DNA from: Desulfocapsaceae bacterium
GTDB taxonomy: Bacteria > Desulfobacterota > Desulfobulbia > Desulfobulbales > Desulfocapsaceae
Reading direction: 5' to 3'
DNA: 17,179 bases
Assembly: GCA_029934775.1 (NCBI GenBank)
Contig: JAOZLO010000016.1
Location: forward strand, 1-17,179
Shown here: positions 1-7,232 of the stretch, piece after piece
Layout of the letters: each line of letters begins with the position of its first letter
Position numbering within the stretch: position 1 is the stretch's first letter
Notes under the pieces: model-generated
The model's database searches: none
What the model saw: only the letters and a program-made list of their open reading frames with translations
What the model was told of the DNA's origin: nothing
Position numbers and translations under genes: made by a program

Positions 1-2
1 TA

Positions 3-33
3 TGGAACTCTGTTTCCATCCAGCTTTTTTTTT
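3..33 (+). terminator. Possible terminator at window edge
   Basis: A short inverted repeat (TGGAA at 3-7, TTCCA at 14-18) is followed after six bases by a run of nine T at 25-33. It could end transcription of a gene left of the window. The stem is only five A/T-rich-ended pairs and is separated from the T run, so this is weak; the context to the left is not visible. Confidence 0.25.
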
Positions 34-59
34 GTGTTTGCCAGGGGAGATTCTAAGGT

Positions 60-827
60 ATGTGCTCTGAAGAAAAAATATTTCCTGAAGGAATGATACC
101 TCTTGGAAGCTCATTTTTTACTTTTGATTGTAATCCTGGGGTGTCATGTTTCACCAGTTGCTGTAAAAATGTAAATTTAACCCTTTATCCATATGATATC
201 ATCAGGTTAAAGAATGGTCTTCGTATGGATTCTGAAGATTTTATGCGGGCACATTCGTTCCTTGTAAGAGGGGACAATCCCTTTTTCCCTACAGTAAAGT
301 TAAAACTTAATGATGATCGTGAGAAATCGTGTCCTTTCTTAACCGCCACAGGATGTTCTGTATACAGTGACAGGCCGTCTGCTTGTCGCACCTACCCTGT
401 TGAGAGGGCTGTTGATCGAAGTTGTGAGAATGGTATTTCCAGTGATTTTTATTTTTTGACCAGCCACTCTTATTGTCTTGGTCACAACGAAAAAAAAGAG
501 TTCAAGGTTGACAGCTGGATCAGGAATCAACGGTTGACAGAATATAATACGATGAATGCATTGTGGGTTGAGATCGATAGCTTGTTCGCAACTAATCCGT
601 GGAAAGGTGAAGGTGAAGGAGGCGAAAAGCAGCAACTCGCTTTTATGGTATGTTATAATATTGATGGTTTTCGCCGATTTTGTGAAGAATTTAGTCTTTT
701 AAAGCAGTTTAAGATAGGGGGACATTTTAAAAGGCGAATAGCAAAAGAGGATCAAGAACTTCTGAAATTCGGTTTTGAGTGGCTGAAAACCATTTTTACA
801 GGTAAATCATCGCTTCTGTTACGATAA
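60..827 (+). CDS. YkgJ-family cysteine-cluster protein
   Basis: A 255-residue protein with the cysteine pattern of the YkgJ (zinc/iron-chelating) family. Cys24, Cys30 and the pair Cys34-Cys35 form an N-terminal cluster (CNPGVSCFTSCC). A second part has Cys91, Cys99 and Cys109 in CPFL...GCSVYSDRPSACRTYP, the usual second half of the domain. The family is thought to bind a metal or an Fe-S cluster, but its biochemical role is unsettled. Residues after about 120 are not recognisable as a known domain. No signal peptide or membrane segment is seen, so it is probably cytoplasmic. The ATG has a purine-rich stretch (AGGGGAGA) upstream. It lies 204 bp ahead of rpsB and is probably a separate transcription unit. 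Family assignment is firm, function is not. Confidence 0.8.
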   Translation: MCSEEKIFPEGMIPLGSSFFTFDCNPGVSCFTSCCKNVNLTLYPYDIIRLKNGLRMDSEDFMRAHSFLVRGDNPFFPTVKLKLNDDREKSCPFLTATGCSVYSDRPSACRTYPVERAVDRSCENGISSDFYFLTSHSYCLGHNEKKEFKVDSWIRNQRLTEYNTMNALWVEIDSLFATNPWKGEGEGGEKQQLAFMVCYNIDGFRRFCEEFSLLKQFKIGGHFKRRIAKEDQELLKFGFEWLKTIFTGKSSLLLR

Positions 828-904
828 TAAAACATCCGTCTTTTTTAAGCTTGAGTTGCATATTATATCATCTCATGTTAAAAAGTAGTGTTAATTTTTT
901 ACAA

Positions 905-926
905 GTCAGGTCAATGGTGATCTGAC
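905..926 (+). promoter_or_regulatory. Hairpin in the leader region of rpsB
   Basis: In the 204-bp gene-free stretch between the YkgJ-family gene and rpsB, GTCAG-G-TCA pairs with TGA-T-CTGAC around an ATGG loop: eight Watson-Crick pairs plus one G-T. No T run follows it, so it does not look like a simple terminator. It could be part of an rpsB mRNA leader (S2 autoregulation by a leader RNA is known in gammaproteobacteria) or a protein-binding palindrome. No promoter in 828-1031 is convincing: TTGCAT at 856-861 has only an A-rich poor -10 downstream. Confidence 0.4.
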
Positions 927-1031
927 GATTTAATAAAACACACATCTTCAATTCAATCTGGTGTTTCAGGCGTGCTTAAAGGTGCCCTGTGATCTTGGAA
1001 GATGGAGGAAAAACCAGAATAGGAGAAAATT

Positions 1032-1808
1032 ATGGCAAATGTTTCTGTAAGGGATATGCTGCAGGCAGGGTTACACTTTGGGCATCAGACAAGACGCTGG
1101 AACCCGAAAATGAAGCCGTATATTTATGGACCACGAAATGGAATTTATATCGTTAATCTGGATTTGACGAAACGTCTTTTCGATAAGGCATGTGATTTTA
1201 TTATTGATGAGGTGAAAAGTGGTGGGTCTGTACTCTTCGTTGGTACAAAAAGGCAGGCACAGGTCATAATTAATGAAGAGGCGAAAAGATGTGGTATGTT
1301 CTATGTGGATCACAGGTGGCTTGGTGGTATGCTCACAAATTTTCAGACCATAAAAAATTCAATTGAAAGGCTCAAGTCTATTGAGACAATGCAGGAAGAT
1401 GGATCGATTAATCGCTTTCCTAAAAAAGAAATTCTTCTTATGGAAAAAGAGAGAATAAAACTTGAACGGAATGTAGGTGGCATAAAGGACATGCGTAACT
1501 TGCCATCGGTTATATTTGTTGTAGATCCGAGGAAGGAATCTATCGCAATTAGCGAGGCTACTAAACTTAATATTCCTGTTGTTGCAATAACTGACACTAA
1601 TTGTGACCCTGATAATGTCGACTTTGTTATACCTGGGAATGATGATGCTATCAGATCTATTCGTTTGATCAGTAGTCATATTGCTGAATCAGTTCTTACT
1701 GGTCAGGCAATGAAAGATGGTGAAGAAGCTTCAGAGGAGGCCGTTGCTGCCGCGATGGCTGATACAGGAAGTGAAATGGCATCAGAATCAGTTGCACCTG
1801 CAGAATAA
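1032..1808 (+). CDS. rpsB: 30S ribosomal protein S2
   Basis: Ribosomal protein S2, a component of the small-subunit body needed for S1 binding and translation initiation. The 258-residue sequence begins with the standard S2 start ([20 protein letters not shown]) and keeps the family blocks [36 protein letters not shown] and the late segment [30 protein letters not shown] without breaks. The last 30 residues are acidic and Ala/Ser-rich, a variable tail common in S2. The start is well set by AGGAGA eight bases before the ATG. As in most bacteria it precedes tsf, but here the spacer is long (358 bp) and holds a terminator-like structure, which may uncouple the two genes partly. Confidence 0.98.
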   Translation: MANVSVRDMLQAGLHFGHQTRRWNPKMKPYIYGPRNGIYIVNLDLTKRLFDKACDFIIDEVKSGGSVLFVGTKRQAQVIINEEAKRCGMFYVDHRWLGGMLTNFQTIKNSIERLKSIETMQEDGSINRFPKKEILLMEKERIKLERNVGGIKDMRNLPSVIFVVDPRKESIAISEATKLNIPVVAITDTNCDPDNVDFVIPGNDDAIRSIRLISSHIAESVLTGQAMKDGEEASEEAVAAAMADTGSEMASESVAPAE

Positions 1809-1900
1809 ATTAATACCAGGATCAGCGTGTGATACTTGGCAGAAGAGTATTTCGGGACAGCCTCCCGGCATAGTTCTTCAGAAAGAAATAGTTATGATCT

Positions 1901-1934
1901 AAAAAGGGGCTGTCTTCTGACTGTCCCTTTTTTT
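1901..1934 (+). terminator. Terminator / attenuator-like hairpin after rpsB
   Basis: AAAAAGGG (1901-1908) pairs with CCCTTTTT (1925-1932), with an inner GTC/GAC stem and a TTCT loop, and the right arm runs into seven T (1928-1934). This is the form of an intrinsic terminator. Its position inside the rpsB-tsf spacer suggests partial termination. An upstream GGGACAGCC (1854-1862) is complementary to GGCTGTC (1908-1914) in the left side and to CTGTCCC (1921-1927) in the right side, so an alternative fold that breaks the terminator is possible. Confidence 0.65.
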
Positions 1935-2007
1935 GCTGTACAAAGGTGTATTTATCCCGGATAGATGCACTTCTTTTAAGATTTTCGCTGCAAAGGGAAG
2001 AAAAATG

Positions 2008-2118
2008 AACACCCACAAGTGGGTAAAAATACCATGGTGGTACATTGAACCATGTAATTTCAAAATACATTCCTCAGTTTTTCGTTTTTATGACAGAAAT
2101 TAAGGATAAGGTACTAAA
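2008..2118 (+). repeat. Dispersed intergenic repeat, copy A
   Basis: First of three related intergenic elements, 111 bp. It starts AACACC, forms a perfect hairpin (ACCCA-CAAG-TGGGT, 2011-2024), then carries CCATGGTGGTA (2032-2042), a T-rich middle (CTCAGTTTTT...TTTTTATGACA) and the end AAGGTACTAAA (2108-2118). It aligns over its whole length with copy C and, apart from an internal insertion, with copy B. It ends 48 bp before the tsf start codon and lies downstream of the rpsB terminator. It encodes no protein. It may be a small mobile or REP/MITE-like element, or a structured RNA; its nature is not known to me. Confidence 0.85.
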
Positions 2119-2166
2119 AAGAAATTTTTAAGCTATTAAAAAAATAATTATTAAAGGAGATTTACC

Positions 2167-2763
2167 ATGCAGATTACAAGTACGATGGTAAAAGACCTGA
2201 GGGACAAAACAGCCGCAGGTATGATGGATTGCAAGAAGGCCCTTACTGAAACTGGTGGGGATATGGAAAAAGCAGTGGACCTCTTAAGACAAAAGGGACT
2301 TGCTGTAGCAGCAAAGCGCGCAGGGAGAGCCACCAGCGAGGGTGTTATTGAGACCTATATTCATGCCGGAGGAAACCTCGGTGTAATGATTGAACTTGGG
2401 TGTGAGACAGATTTCGTTGCTAAAAATGATGATTTCAGGGAATTTGGGCGTAATATTGCCATGCATATAGCTGCCGTAAATCCTCTAGCAGTGACCAGAG
2501 AAGAAATACCTGGAGATATCGTTGCCCGCGAGAAAGAAATTTATGTACAGCAGGCATTGGAATCCGGGAAGCCTGAAGCAATTGTAGAGAAAATGGTAAC
2601 AGGTAAAATTGAGAAATTTATCGCTGAGACCTGTCTTCTGGAGCAGCAATATGTAAAGAATCCAGATCTTACTGTTCAGGATTTACTCAATGAACTCGTA
2701 GGTAAAATGGGTGAAAATATCTCTATCAAGCGCTTTGCCAGATTTCAAGTAGGTGTAGAATAA
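2167..2763 (+). CDS. tsf: Elongation factor Ts
   Basis: EF-Ts, the guanine nucleotide exchange factor that recycles EF-Tu-GDP in the cytoplasm. The N-terminal UBA-like domain (residues 1 to about 55) has the standard VKDLRDKTAAGMMDCKKAL start, and the EF-Tu contact motif TDFVAKN is at residues 81-87. At 198 residues it is the short form, with one core subdomain rather than the two of the roughly 280-residue E. coli protein; this is normal for several phyla and not a truncation. A strong AAAGGAGA ribosome binding site fixes the start. Repeat copy A and a terminator-like hairpin lie between it and rpsB; pyrH follows after 45 bp. Confidence 0.97.
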   Translation: MQITSTMVKDLRDKTAAGMMDCKKALTETGGDMEKAVDLLRQKGLAVAAKRAGRATSEGVIETYIHAGGNLGVMIELGCETDFVAKNDDFREFGRNIAMHIAAVNPLAVTREEIPGDIVAREKEIYVQQALESGKPEAIVEKMVTGKIEKFIAETCLLEQQYVKNPDLTVQDLLNELVGKMGENISIKRFARFQVGVE

Positions 2764-2808
2764 CAGCTGTGCTGATCAGTTACTTATTTTCAATTGAAGG
2801 AAAGCTAT

Positions 2809-3522
2809 ATGACCGCAAACTATAAACGTATGCTGCTCAAGCTCAGTGGTGAAGCATTGATGGGAGAGGATTCATACGGTATTAATCCCGGAGTGCTTGA
2901 TTTTGTAGCTGGTGAGGTTAAAGAGGTTGTTGCTGAAGGGGTTGAACTGGGTATTGTTATTGGCGCGGGTAATATATTCAGAGGTGTTGCAGGGGCAAGC
3001 AGGGGGATGGATAGGACCACGGCTGATAATATGGGGATGCTTGCCACTGTTATGAACAGTCTGGCAATGCAGGATGCCCTCGAACGTAATGGTATTATTA
3101 CCAGAGTGTTGTCTGCTATTCCAATGCAGTCTGTGTCTGAACCGTATATAAGAAGACGTGCTACCAGGCATCTTGAAAAGGGGAGAGTAGTGATTTTTGC
3201 AGCAGGTACAGGCAATCCATATTTCACAACGGATTCAGCTGCTGTGTTGAGAGCTCTTGAGATTGACGCTCAGATTGTTGTTAAGGCCACCAAAGTTGAT
3301 GGTGTGTATGATAAAGATCCTGTCGTCAATGAGGATGCAGTAAAATATGATCGTCTCTCGTATGATGTAATACTGCAGAAGGGACTGAGAGTTATGGATG
3401 CCGCTGCTATTGCTCTTGCCCGTGAAGATGGCTTGCCTATTATGGTACTTGATATGGCTGCAGCAGGTAATATCAGACGAGCAGCACTTGGTGAAGTGGT
3501 TGGCACACTTATTACTGAATAA
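2809..3522 (+). CDS. pyrH: UMP kinase
   Basis: Bacterial-type UMP kinase of the amino acid kinase fold, a cytoplasmic hexamer phosphorylating UMP to UDP for RNA, DNA and UDP-sugar synthesis. Family blocks are intact: [12 protein letters not shown] (phosphate loop), [26 protein letters not shown], the [16 protein letters not shown] nucleotide site and [13 protein letters not shown]. The start at the ATG at 2809 (238 aa) is preferred because GAAGGA lies eight bases upstream; an upstream in-frame TTG at 2794 would overlap that ribosome binding site. It follows tsf by 45 bp. As in many bacteria frr is next, but the spacer is 282 bp and holds hairpins and repeat copy B. Confidence 0.97.
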   Translation: MTANYKRMLLKLSGEALMGEDSYGINPGVLDFVAGEVKEVVAEGVELGIVIGAGNIFRGVAGASRGMDRTTADNMGMLATVMNSLAMQDALERNGIITRVLSAIPMQSVSEPYIRRRATRHLEKGRVVIFAAGTGNPYFTTDSAAVLRALEIDAQIVVKATKVDGVYDKDPVVNEDAVKYDRLSYDVILQKGLRVMDAAAIALAREDGLPIMVLDMAAAGNIRRAALGEVVGTLITE

Positions 3523-3549
3523 ACTTATATGAAGGTTATGTGCATGTAT

Positions 3550-3570
3550 TGGAAAAACAAAGTTTTTCCA
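3550..3570 (+). other. Perfect hairpin 27 bp after pyrH
   Basis: TGGAAAAAC (3550-3558) and GTTTTTCCA (3562-3570) form a perfect nine-pair stem with an AAA loop just downstream of the pyrH stop codon. No T tract follows on the + strand, so it is not a canonical intrinsic terminator. It could stabilise the 3' end of the pyrH message or act as a weak terminator. Confidence 0.45.
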
Positions 3571-3581
3571 TAAGCAAAAGA

Positions 3582-3636
3582 CAGGCTGTAGACTGAAGGC
3601 TGTTAACCTATTAAGATTCAGCCTGCCCGAAGGGCA
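3582..3636 (+). other. Paired arms and GAA-loop hairpin in pyrH-frr spacer
   Basis: CAGGCTG (3582-3588) is complementary to CAGCCTG (3619-3625), enclosing about 30 bases. It is followed at once by TGCCC-GAA-GGGCA (3624-3636), a five-pair hairpin with a GAA loop that overlaps the first stem's end. The downstream sequence is only modestly T-rich (TCATGTTCTATTCT), so terminator function is uncertain. Confidence 0.3.
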
Positions 3637-3650
3637 TCATGTTCTATTCT

Positions 3651-3791
3651 AACACCTCACAAGGGAGTATAAGTGCCATGGTGGTATATGTGACCTCATA
3701 ATTTCAAAGCATATTGCTCGATTACTTGTTTTTTATACCCCTCAAGGGGGTACTGAACTGAGTTACAGCCTTTATAGAGTAAGGCACTAAA
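3651..3791 (+). repeat. Dispersed intergenic repeat, copy B (long form)
   Basis: Second copy of the dispersed element, about 30 bp longer than copies A and C. It shares the AACACC start, CACAAGGG, GTATAAG, CCATGGTGGTA (3676-3686), AATTTCAAA, the T-rich middle ending TTTTTTAT and the end AAGGCACTAAA (3781-3791). Just after TTTTTTAT it carries an extra perfect hairpin TACCCC-TCAAG-GGGGTA (3736-3752), nearly identical to the 5' hairpin of copy C, as if a second unit had been joined or partly duplicated. It ends 13 bp before the frr start codon; the frr ribosome binding site GAGGGAG follows directly. Confidence 0.82.
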
Positions 3792-3804
3792 GAGAGGGAG
3801 TGTA

Positions 3805-4359
3805 ATGAGTGAAGTAATTTTCATAATGTCTGAAAAGATGGAAAAAAGTGTTGAATCCTTCAAAAAAGAACTCTCAAAGGTGAGAACCGGCAGGGCATCT
3901 CTGGCTATAATAGATGACATATCCGTAGATGCTTATGGTAGTGCCATGCCTCTTAACCAGGTATGTACCCTTACTATTCCAGAGAGCAGGCTTATTGCTG
4001 TTCAACCCTGGGATCCTCAGATGCTGCCGGCTATTGAAAAGGCAATCCTTAAGTCCGGCGTTGGATTGACTCCGGTCAATGATGGGAAAATTATACGCCT
4101 TAATATCCCGCAACTGACAGAGGAAAGACGGAAAGAACTTGTCAAGATGGTGAAGAAAACTGCAGAGGAATTCAGTGTTGCTATTCGAAATATACGAAGA
4201 GAGGCTATAGATACTCTGAAAAAGCAAAAAAAGGATAAGGACATATCTGAAGATGAGATGTTTAAGTCCCAGGACGAAGCTCAGGGTGAAACTGACATAT
4301 ATATTAAGAAAATCGACGATATTACAGGTTCTAAGGAAAAAGAAGTGATGGAAGTTTGA
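3805..4359 (+). CDS. frr: Ribosome recycling factor
   Basis: RRF acts with EF-G to split post-termination ribosomes. The 184 residues match the usual length of about 185. Recognisable blocks are MEKSVESFKKELSKVRTGRA in the helical domain I, the hinge into domain II (DAYGSAMPLNQVCTLTIPESR), and the return helices (RLNIPQLTEERRKELVKMVKKTAEE, VAIRNIRREAIDTLKK). The ATG at 3805 has GAGGGAG four bases ahead of it. A second in-frame ATG lies at residue 8 (MSEKMEKS) but has no good ribosome binding site. Repeat copy B ends in its 5' leader, so any effect of that element would fall on frr translation or transcription. Confidence 0.97.
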   Translation: MSEVIFIMSEKMEKSVESFKKELSKVRTGRASLAIIDDISVDAYGSAMPLNQVCTLTIPESRLIAVQPWDPQMLPAIEKAILKSGVGLTPVNDGKIIRLNIPQLTEERRKELVKMVKKTAEEFSVAIRNIRREAIDTLKKQKKDKDISEDEMFKSQDEAQGETDIYIKKIDDITGSKEKEVMEV

Positions 4360-4431
4360 TGATGAAAAACACACTTCTTGATTACCGTTGCGTGTCGTCT
4401 AATAGAGTAATATGCCTGATTCCGGTTGGTT

Positions 4432-5178
4432 ATGGTCTGTACTGCTACTATTGATTTGGAACGTCTGCCGCAGCACGTCGCTATTATTATGGACGGGAAT
4501 GGCAGGTGGGCGAAGAGAAAGAGAAAGCCAAGATTATTTGGACATAAGGCCGGGGCAGATTCTGTTCGTGATATTGTTGAAATATCAAGAGAGATAGGCG
4601 TAAAATATCTTACACTCTATGCTTTTTCGTCGGAAAACTGGAACAGGCCTGTTCCGGAAGTAACCGGGTTAATGTCCATTTTGAAAAGATATCTTGAAGC
4701 GGAACTTCCCCGAATGCTGAATAATGATATCCGACTCATGTCAATTGGAGATCGCAGTAAACTTCCTGGCCCTGTGCGGGAAACTCTAGAAAGTGTAATT
4801 CAAAAAACATCTGCCAATTCCAAACTCGTTCTCAATCTTGCGCTCAGTTACGGAGGGCGTGATGAAATTGTACGTGCAGTGAAAAGAGTGGCTGGTGAGT
4901 GTCTTGCTGGAGAACGCGACATTGATTCGATAACAAGTGAGATTATGAGCGGCTTTCTTGACACCGCTGAATTGCCCGACCCCGATCTTCTTATCCGAAC
5001 GGGGGGGGAGTCCAGATTATCAAATTTCATGTTATGGCAGGTGTCTTATTCTGAGATTTACTTTACCGATGTCATGTGGCCTGAATTTCGAAAGGAAATA
5101 TTTTTAAAGGCACTCACTGAATATCAGTCCAGGGAGAGGCGTTTTGGTCGTACCGGAGAACAACTGCATCTTGAGTAG
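4432..5178 (+). CDS. uppS: Undecaprenyl diphosphate synthase
   Basis: cis-prenyltransferase that extends farnesyl diphosphate with isopentenyl units to C55 undecaprenyl diphosphate, precursor of the lipid carrier for peptidoglycan and O-antigen. The active-site stretch AIIMDGNGRWAKR includes the catalytic Asp (residue 21 from this start). Other family blocks are GHKAGADSVRDIV, TLYAFSSENWNRP, NLALSYGGRDEIV and PDPDLLIRTGGESRLSNFMLW. Length is 248 residues, typical. The start is uncertain: ATG at 4432 or an in-frame TTG at 4426, neither with a clear ribosome binding site. cdsA follows after 3 bp. It shares the cluster with dxr and ispG, which feed the same isoprenoid route. Confidence 0.96.
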   Translation: MVCTATIDLERLPQHVAIIMDGNGRWAKRKRKPRLFGHKAGADSVRDIVEISREIGVKYLTLYAFSSENWNRPVPEVTGLMSILKRYLEAELPRMLNNDIRLMSIGDRSKLPGPVRETLESVIQKTSANSKLVLNLALSYGGRDEIVRAVKRVAGECLAGERDIDSITSEIMSGFLDTAELPDPDLLIRTGGESRLSNFMLWQVSYSEIYFTDVMWPEFRKEIFLKALTEYQSRERRFGRTGEQLHLE

Positions 5179-5181
5179 ATT

Positions 5182-5985
5182 ATGAAACGTATTGTGCCCG
5201 GGCTCTTCATCGCTGGTTTCTGGCTTCTGCTTCTCCTGAAAGGGTCGATACTGTTATTCAGTTGTGTCGTGTTAATAGTTGTGACGATAGGTTGTGATGA
5301 ATACGTAAGGATGGCATCAGGCGGGGGAGAAAACTGTGTTGAAAGATGGTTTTTAGCCTTTGTCCTGGCTGTACCTGTTGCTGGTATCTGTATTTTTCCT
5401 CAGATTGCCATATTGCCATTTTTAAGCCTCATTTCATTTTTTATCCTTACCGGATATTTTCTCTTTAAATATAAGTCTTTGGAGGATGGTTATCTTCTGT
5501 TTTGCCGCCTTGTTTTTGGCCTCGTATATATTGGTTTGCTTGGTGCACACCTTGTTCTCCTTCGATATCTCCCTGAGGGTGGCATCTGGCTGATCGTTGT
5601 TTCTGCCATCACCGCCTGTTCTGATAGTGGCGCCTATTTTGTTGGTCGTGCCATCGGAAAGCACAAACTCTGTCCCTCTATCAGCCCCAACAAGACTATT
5701 GAAGGTGCCTTTGGCGGTATTGTTGCAGGATTATCTGGAGCACTCTTCTTTGCCTTTCTGCTTCTGCCTGTTGTCCCCTGGCTTTTTCTTGTATTTTCGG
5801 CCATACTGATAGGTGGTGTCGGGATTGCAGGTGATCTTACCGAATCAATTGTTAAACGGGGTACAGGGACAAAGGACTCCGGTAAATGTCTGGCGGGGCA
5901 CGGTGGTATTCTTGATCGTGTTGATTCGTTGCTTTTTGCTGTCCCTGTTCTTTATTATCTTCTTGTTTTCTCTGGTGTTAGATGA
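5182..5985 (+). CDS. cdsA: Phosphatidate cytidylyltransferase
   Basis: CDP-diacylglycerol synthase: makes CDP-DAG from phosphatidate and CTP, the branch point for phospholipid synthesis in the inner membrane. The 267-residue protein is hydrophobic throughout, with about seven or eight membrane segments. The CDS signature is near the C-terminus: [20 protein letters not shown] then GILDRVDS, which has Ala where Pro is common before GHGG. An earlier CdsA block, [16 protein letters not shown], is present with [12 protein letters not shown]. It starts 3 bp after uppS and its last codon overlaps the dxr start (ATGA), so translational coupling is likely. Confidence 0.95.
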   Translation: MKRIVPGLFIAGFWLLLLLKGSILLFSCVVLIVVTIGCDEYVRMASGGGENCVERWFLAFVLAVPVAGICIFPQIAILPFLSLISFFILTGYFLFKYKSLEDGYLLFCRLVFGLVYIGLLGAHLVLLRYLPEGGIWLIVVSAITACSDSGAYFVGRAIGKHKLCPSISPNKTIEGAFGGIVAGLSGALFFAFLLLPVVPWLFLVFSAILIGGVGIAGDLTESIVKRGTGTKDSGKCLAGHGGILDRVDSLLFAVPVLYYLLVFSGVR

Positions 5986-7136
5986 AGCTTATTTCTCTCT
6001 TAGGGTCGACCGGTTCCATCGGTGTAAATGTGCTCCACCTTGTCAGGCAGTTCCCGCAGCGTTATAGAATAGTGGCAATGGCAGCCGGGCGGAATGTTCA
6101 CCTTATGGCTGAACAGGTTGTGGAATTCAAGCCTGAACTTGTTTCAATTATCGATGCTGCCCATGCTGCTGCTCTTTGTGATTTACTGCCAGGAGAGTAT
6201 CACGGTAGAATTGTCACCGGATTGGAGGGAAATAAACTGGTTGCGGCATACCCGGTGGCCAGCATGACAATATCAGCTATAGTTGGTGCAGCCGGATTGC
6301 TCCCCACTCTTTCAGCTATCCAGGCCGGAAAAGATATTGGCCTGGCAAATAAAGAGACTCTGGTGATGGCCGGAAAAATTGTAATGGAAGCTGTGCAGAA
6401 AAAAGGAATTAAACTCCTGCCTGTAGATTCGGAACATTCGGCCATTTTTCAAGCTCTTGAAGCCGGACAACGAAGAGATCTGGATAAAATTATTCTAACA
6501 GCATCAGGGGGACCATTCAGGGGGAAAAATGCGGAAGAACTCAAAACTGTCACAAAGGAGCAGGCCCTGAATCATCCGAACTGGGATATGGGTAGAAAAA
6601 TTTCAATAGATTCTGCCACTCTCATGAATAAGGGATTGGAGGTAATTGAGGCGAAGTGGCTGTTTGACGTTACTCCGGAAGAGATTGAAGTTGTGGTGCA
6701 CCCCCAGTCTATTGTTCATTCCCTGGTTGAATACAAAGACGGTTCTGTTATTGCTCAACTCGGTATTCCGGATATGAAAATTCCTATCGCTTACGCTCTT
6801 TCCTACCCCGACCGACTGGAACTGGATTTACGTCCTCTGCAGCTCTCCATGTGCGGTAATCTTGAATTTAGTGAGCCTGATTATATCAGTTTTCCTGCTC
6901 TCAAGCTCGCTTTTGAAGCAATAAAAGCTGGTGGAGTTGCTCCTGCTGTTTTGAATGCAGCCAACGAGGTGGCTGTTGATGCTTTTCTTAATTCGCGTAT
7001 TCTTTTTCCTGATATAGCCGAGACAGTTGCCAGAACAATGGATATTGTTCAGGAAGGAAATGGAGACAGCCTTGAGGATATTCTTCAGGCGGACAGCAGT
7101 GCCCGCAGGGAAGCGACTCGGCTTATTCAACAGTGA
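5982..7136 (+). CDS. dxr: 1-deoxy-D-xylulose 5-phosphate reductoisomerase
   Basis: Second enzyme of the MEP pathway (also called ispC), converting DXP to MEP with NADPH in the cytoplasm. GSTGSIG (residues 8-14) is the NADPH-binding turn. The metal ligands are seen as Asp149 and Glu151 in [11 protein letters not shown] and Glu220 in [10 protein letters not shown]. The flexible-loop region ([20 protein letters not shown]) and [12 protein letters not shown] are intact. Length 384 is normal. The ATG overlaps the cdsA stop codon by 4 bp. A 96-bp spacer to rseP follows, with no clear terminator, so the genes probably continue as one unit. Confidence 0.97.
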   Translation: MKLISLLGSTGSIGVNVLHLVRQFPQRYRIVAMAAGRNVHLMAEQVVEFKPELVSIIDAAHAAALCDLLPGEYHGRIVTGLEGNKLVAAYPVASMTISAIVGAAGLLPTLSAIQAGKDIGLANKETLVMAGKIVMEAVQKKGIKLLPVDSEHSAIFQALEAGQRRDLDKIILTASGGPFRGKNAEELKTVTKEQALNHPNWDMGRKISIDSATLMNKGLEVIEAKWLFDVTPEEIEVVVHPQSIVHSLVEYKDGSVIAQLGIPDMKIPIAYALSYPDRLELDLRPLQLSMCGNLEFSEPDYISFPALKLAFEAIKAGGVAPAVLNAANEVAVDAFLNSRILFPDIAETVARTMDIVQEGNGDSLEDILQADSSARREATRLIQQ

Positions 7137-7232
7137 ATGAAATTTTCCAATAGAGCTTTTTAAAATTACCTGTGCCGTCTTCTTTTTTAACAGCTGAGAA
7201 AACATGGGTGATGAAATTAACAATTATATGAT

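Larger units (their letters stand above)
1809..2166 (+). other. Long rpsB-tsf intergenic spacer
   Basis: This 358-bp stretch has no credible gene. It holds, in order, an upstream arm able to pair with a terminator (about 1854-1862), the terminator-like hairpin at 1901-1934, an unremarkable stretch (1935-2007), repeat copy A (2008-2118), and an A/T-rich segment ending in the tsf ribosome binding site (AAAGGAGA at 2153-2160). No clear sigma-70 promoter for tsf was recognised, although the A/T-rich segment 2119-2150 could hide one. Confidence 0.7.

Noticed and set aside
2008..2118. CRISPR-like or tandem array
   Set aside because: The repeat occurs singly at distant sites, without regular spacers or cas genes.
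2794..2808. TTG start for pyrH giving five more residues
   Set aside because: The TTG runs into the GAAGGA that serves as ribosome binding site for the ATG at 2809, and UMP kinases usually begin near that ATG.
4412..4597. Overlapping short + strand frame at the start of uppS
   Set aside because: It is out of frame with the clear uppS protein, which begins the conserved MDGNGRW region in the other frame.
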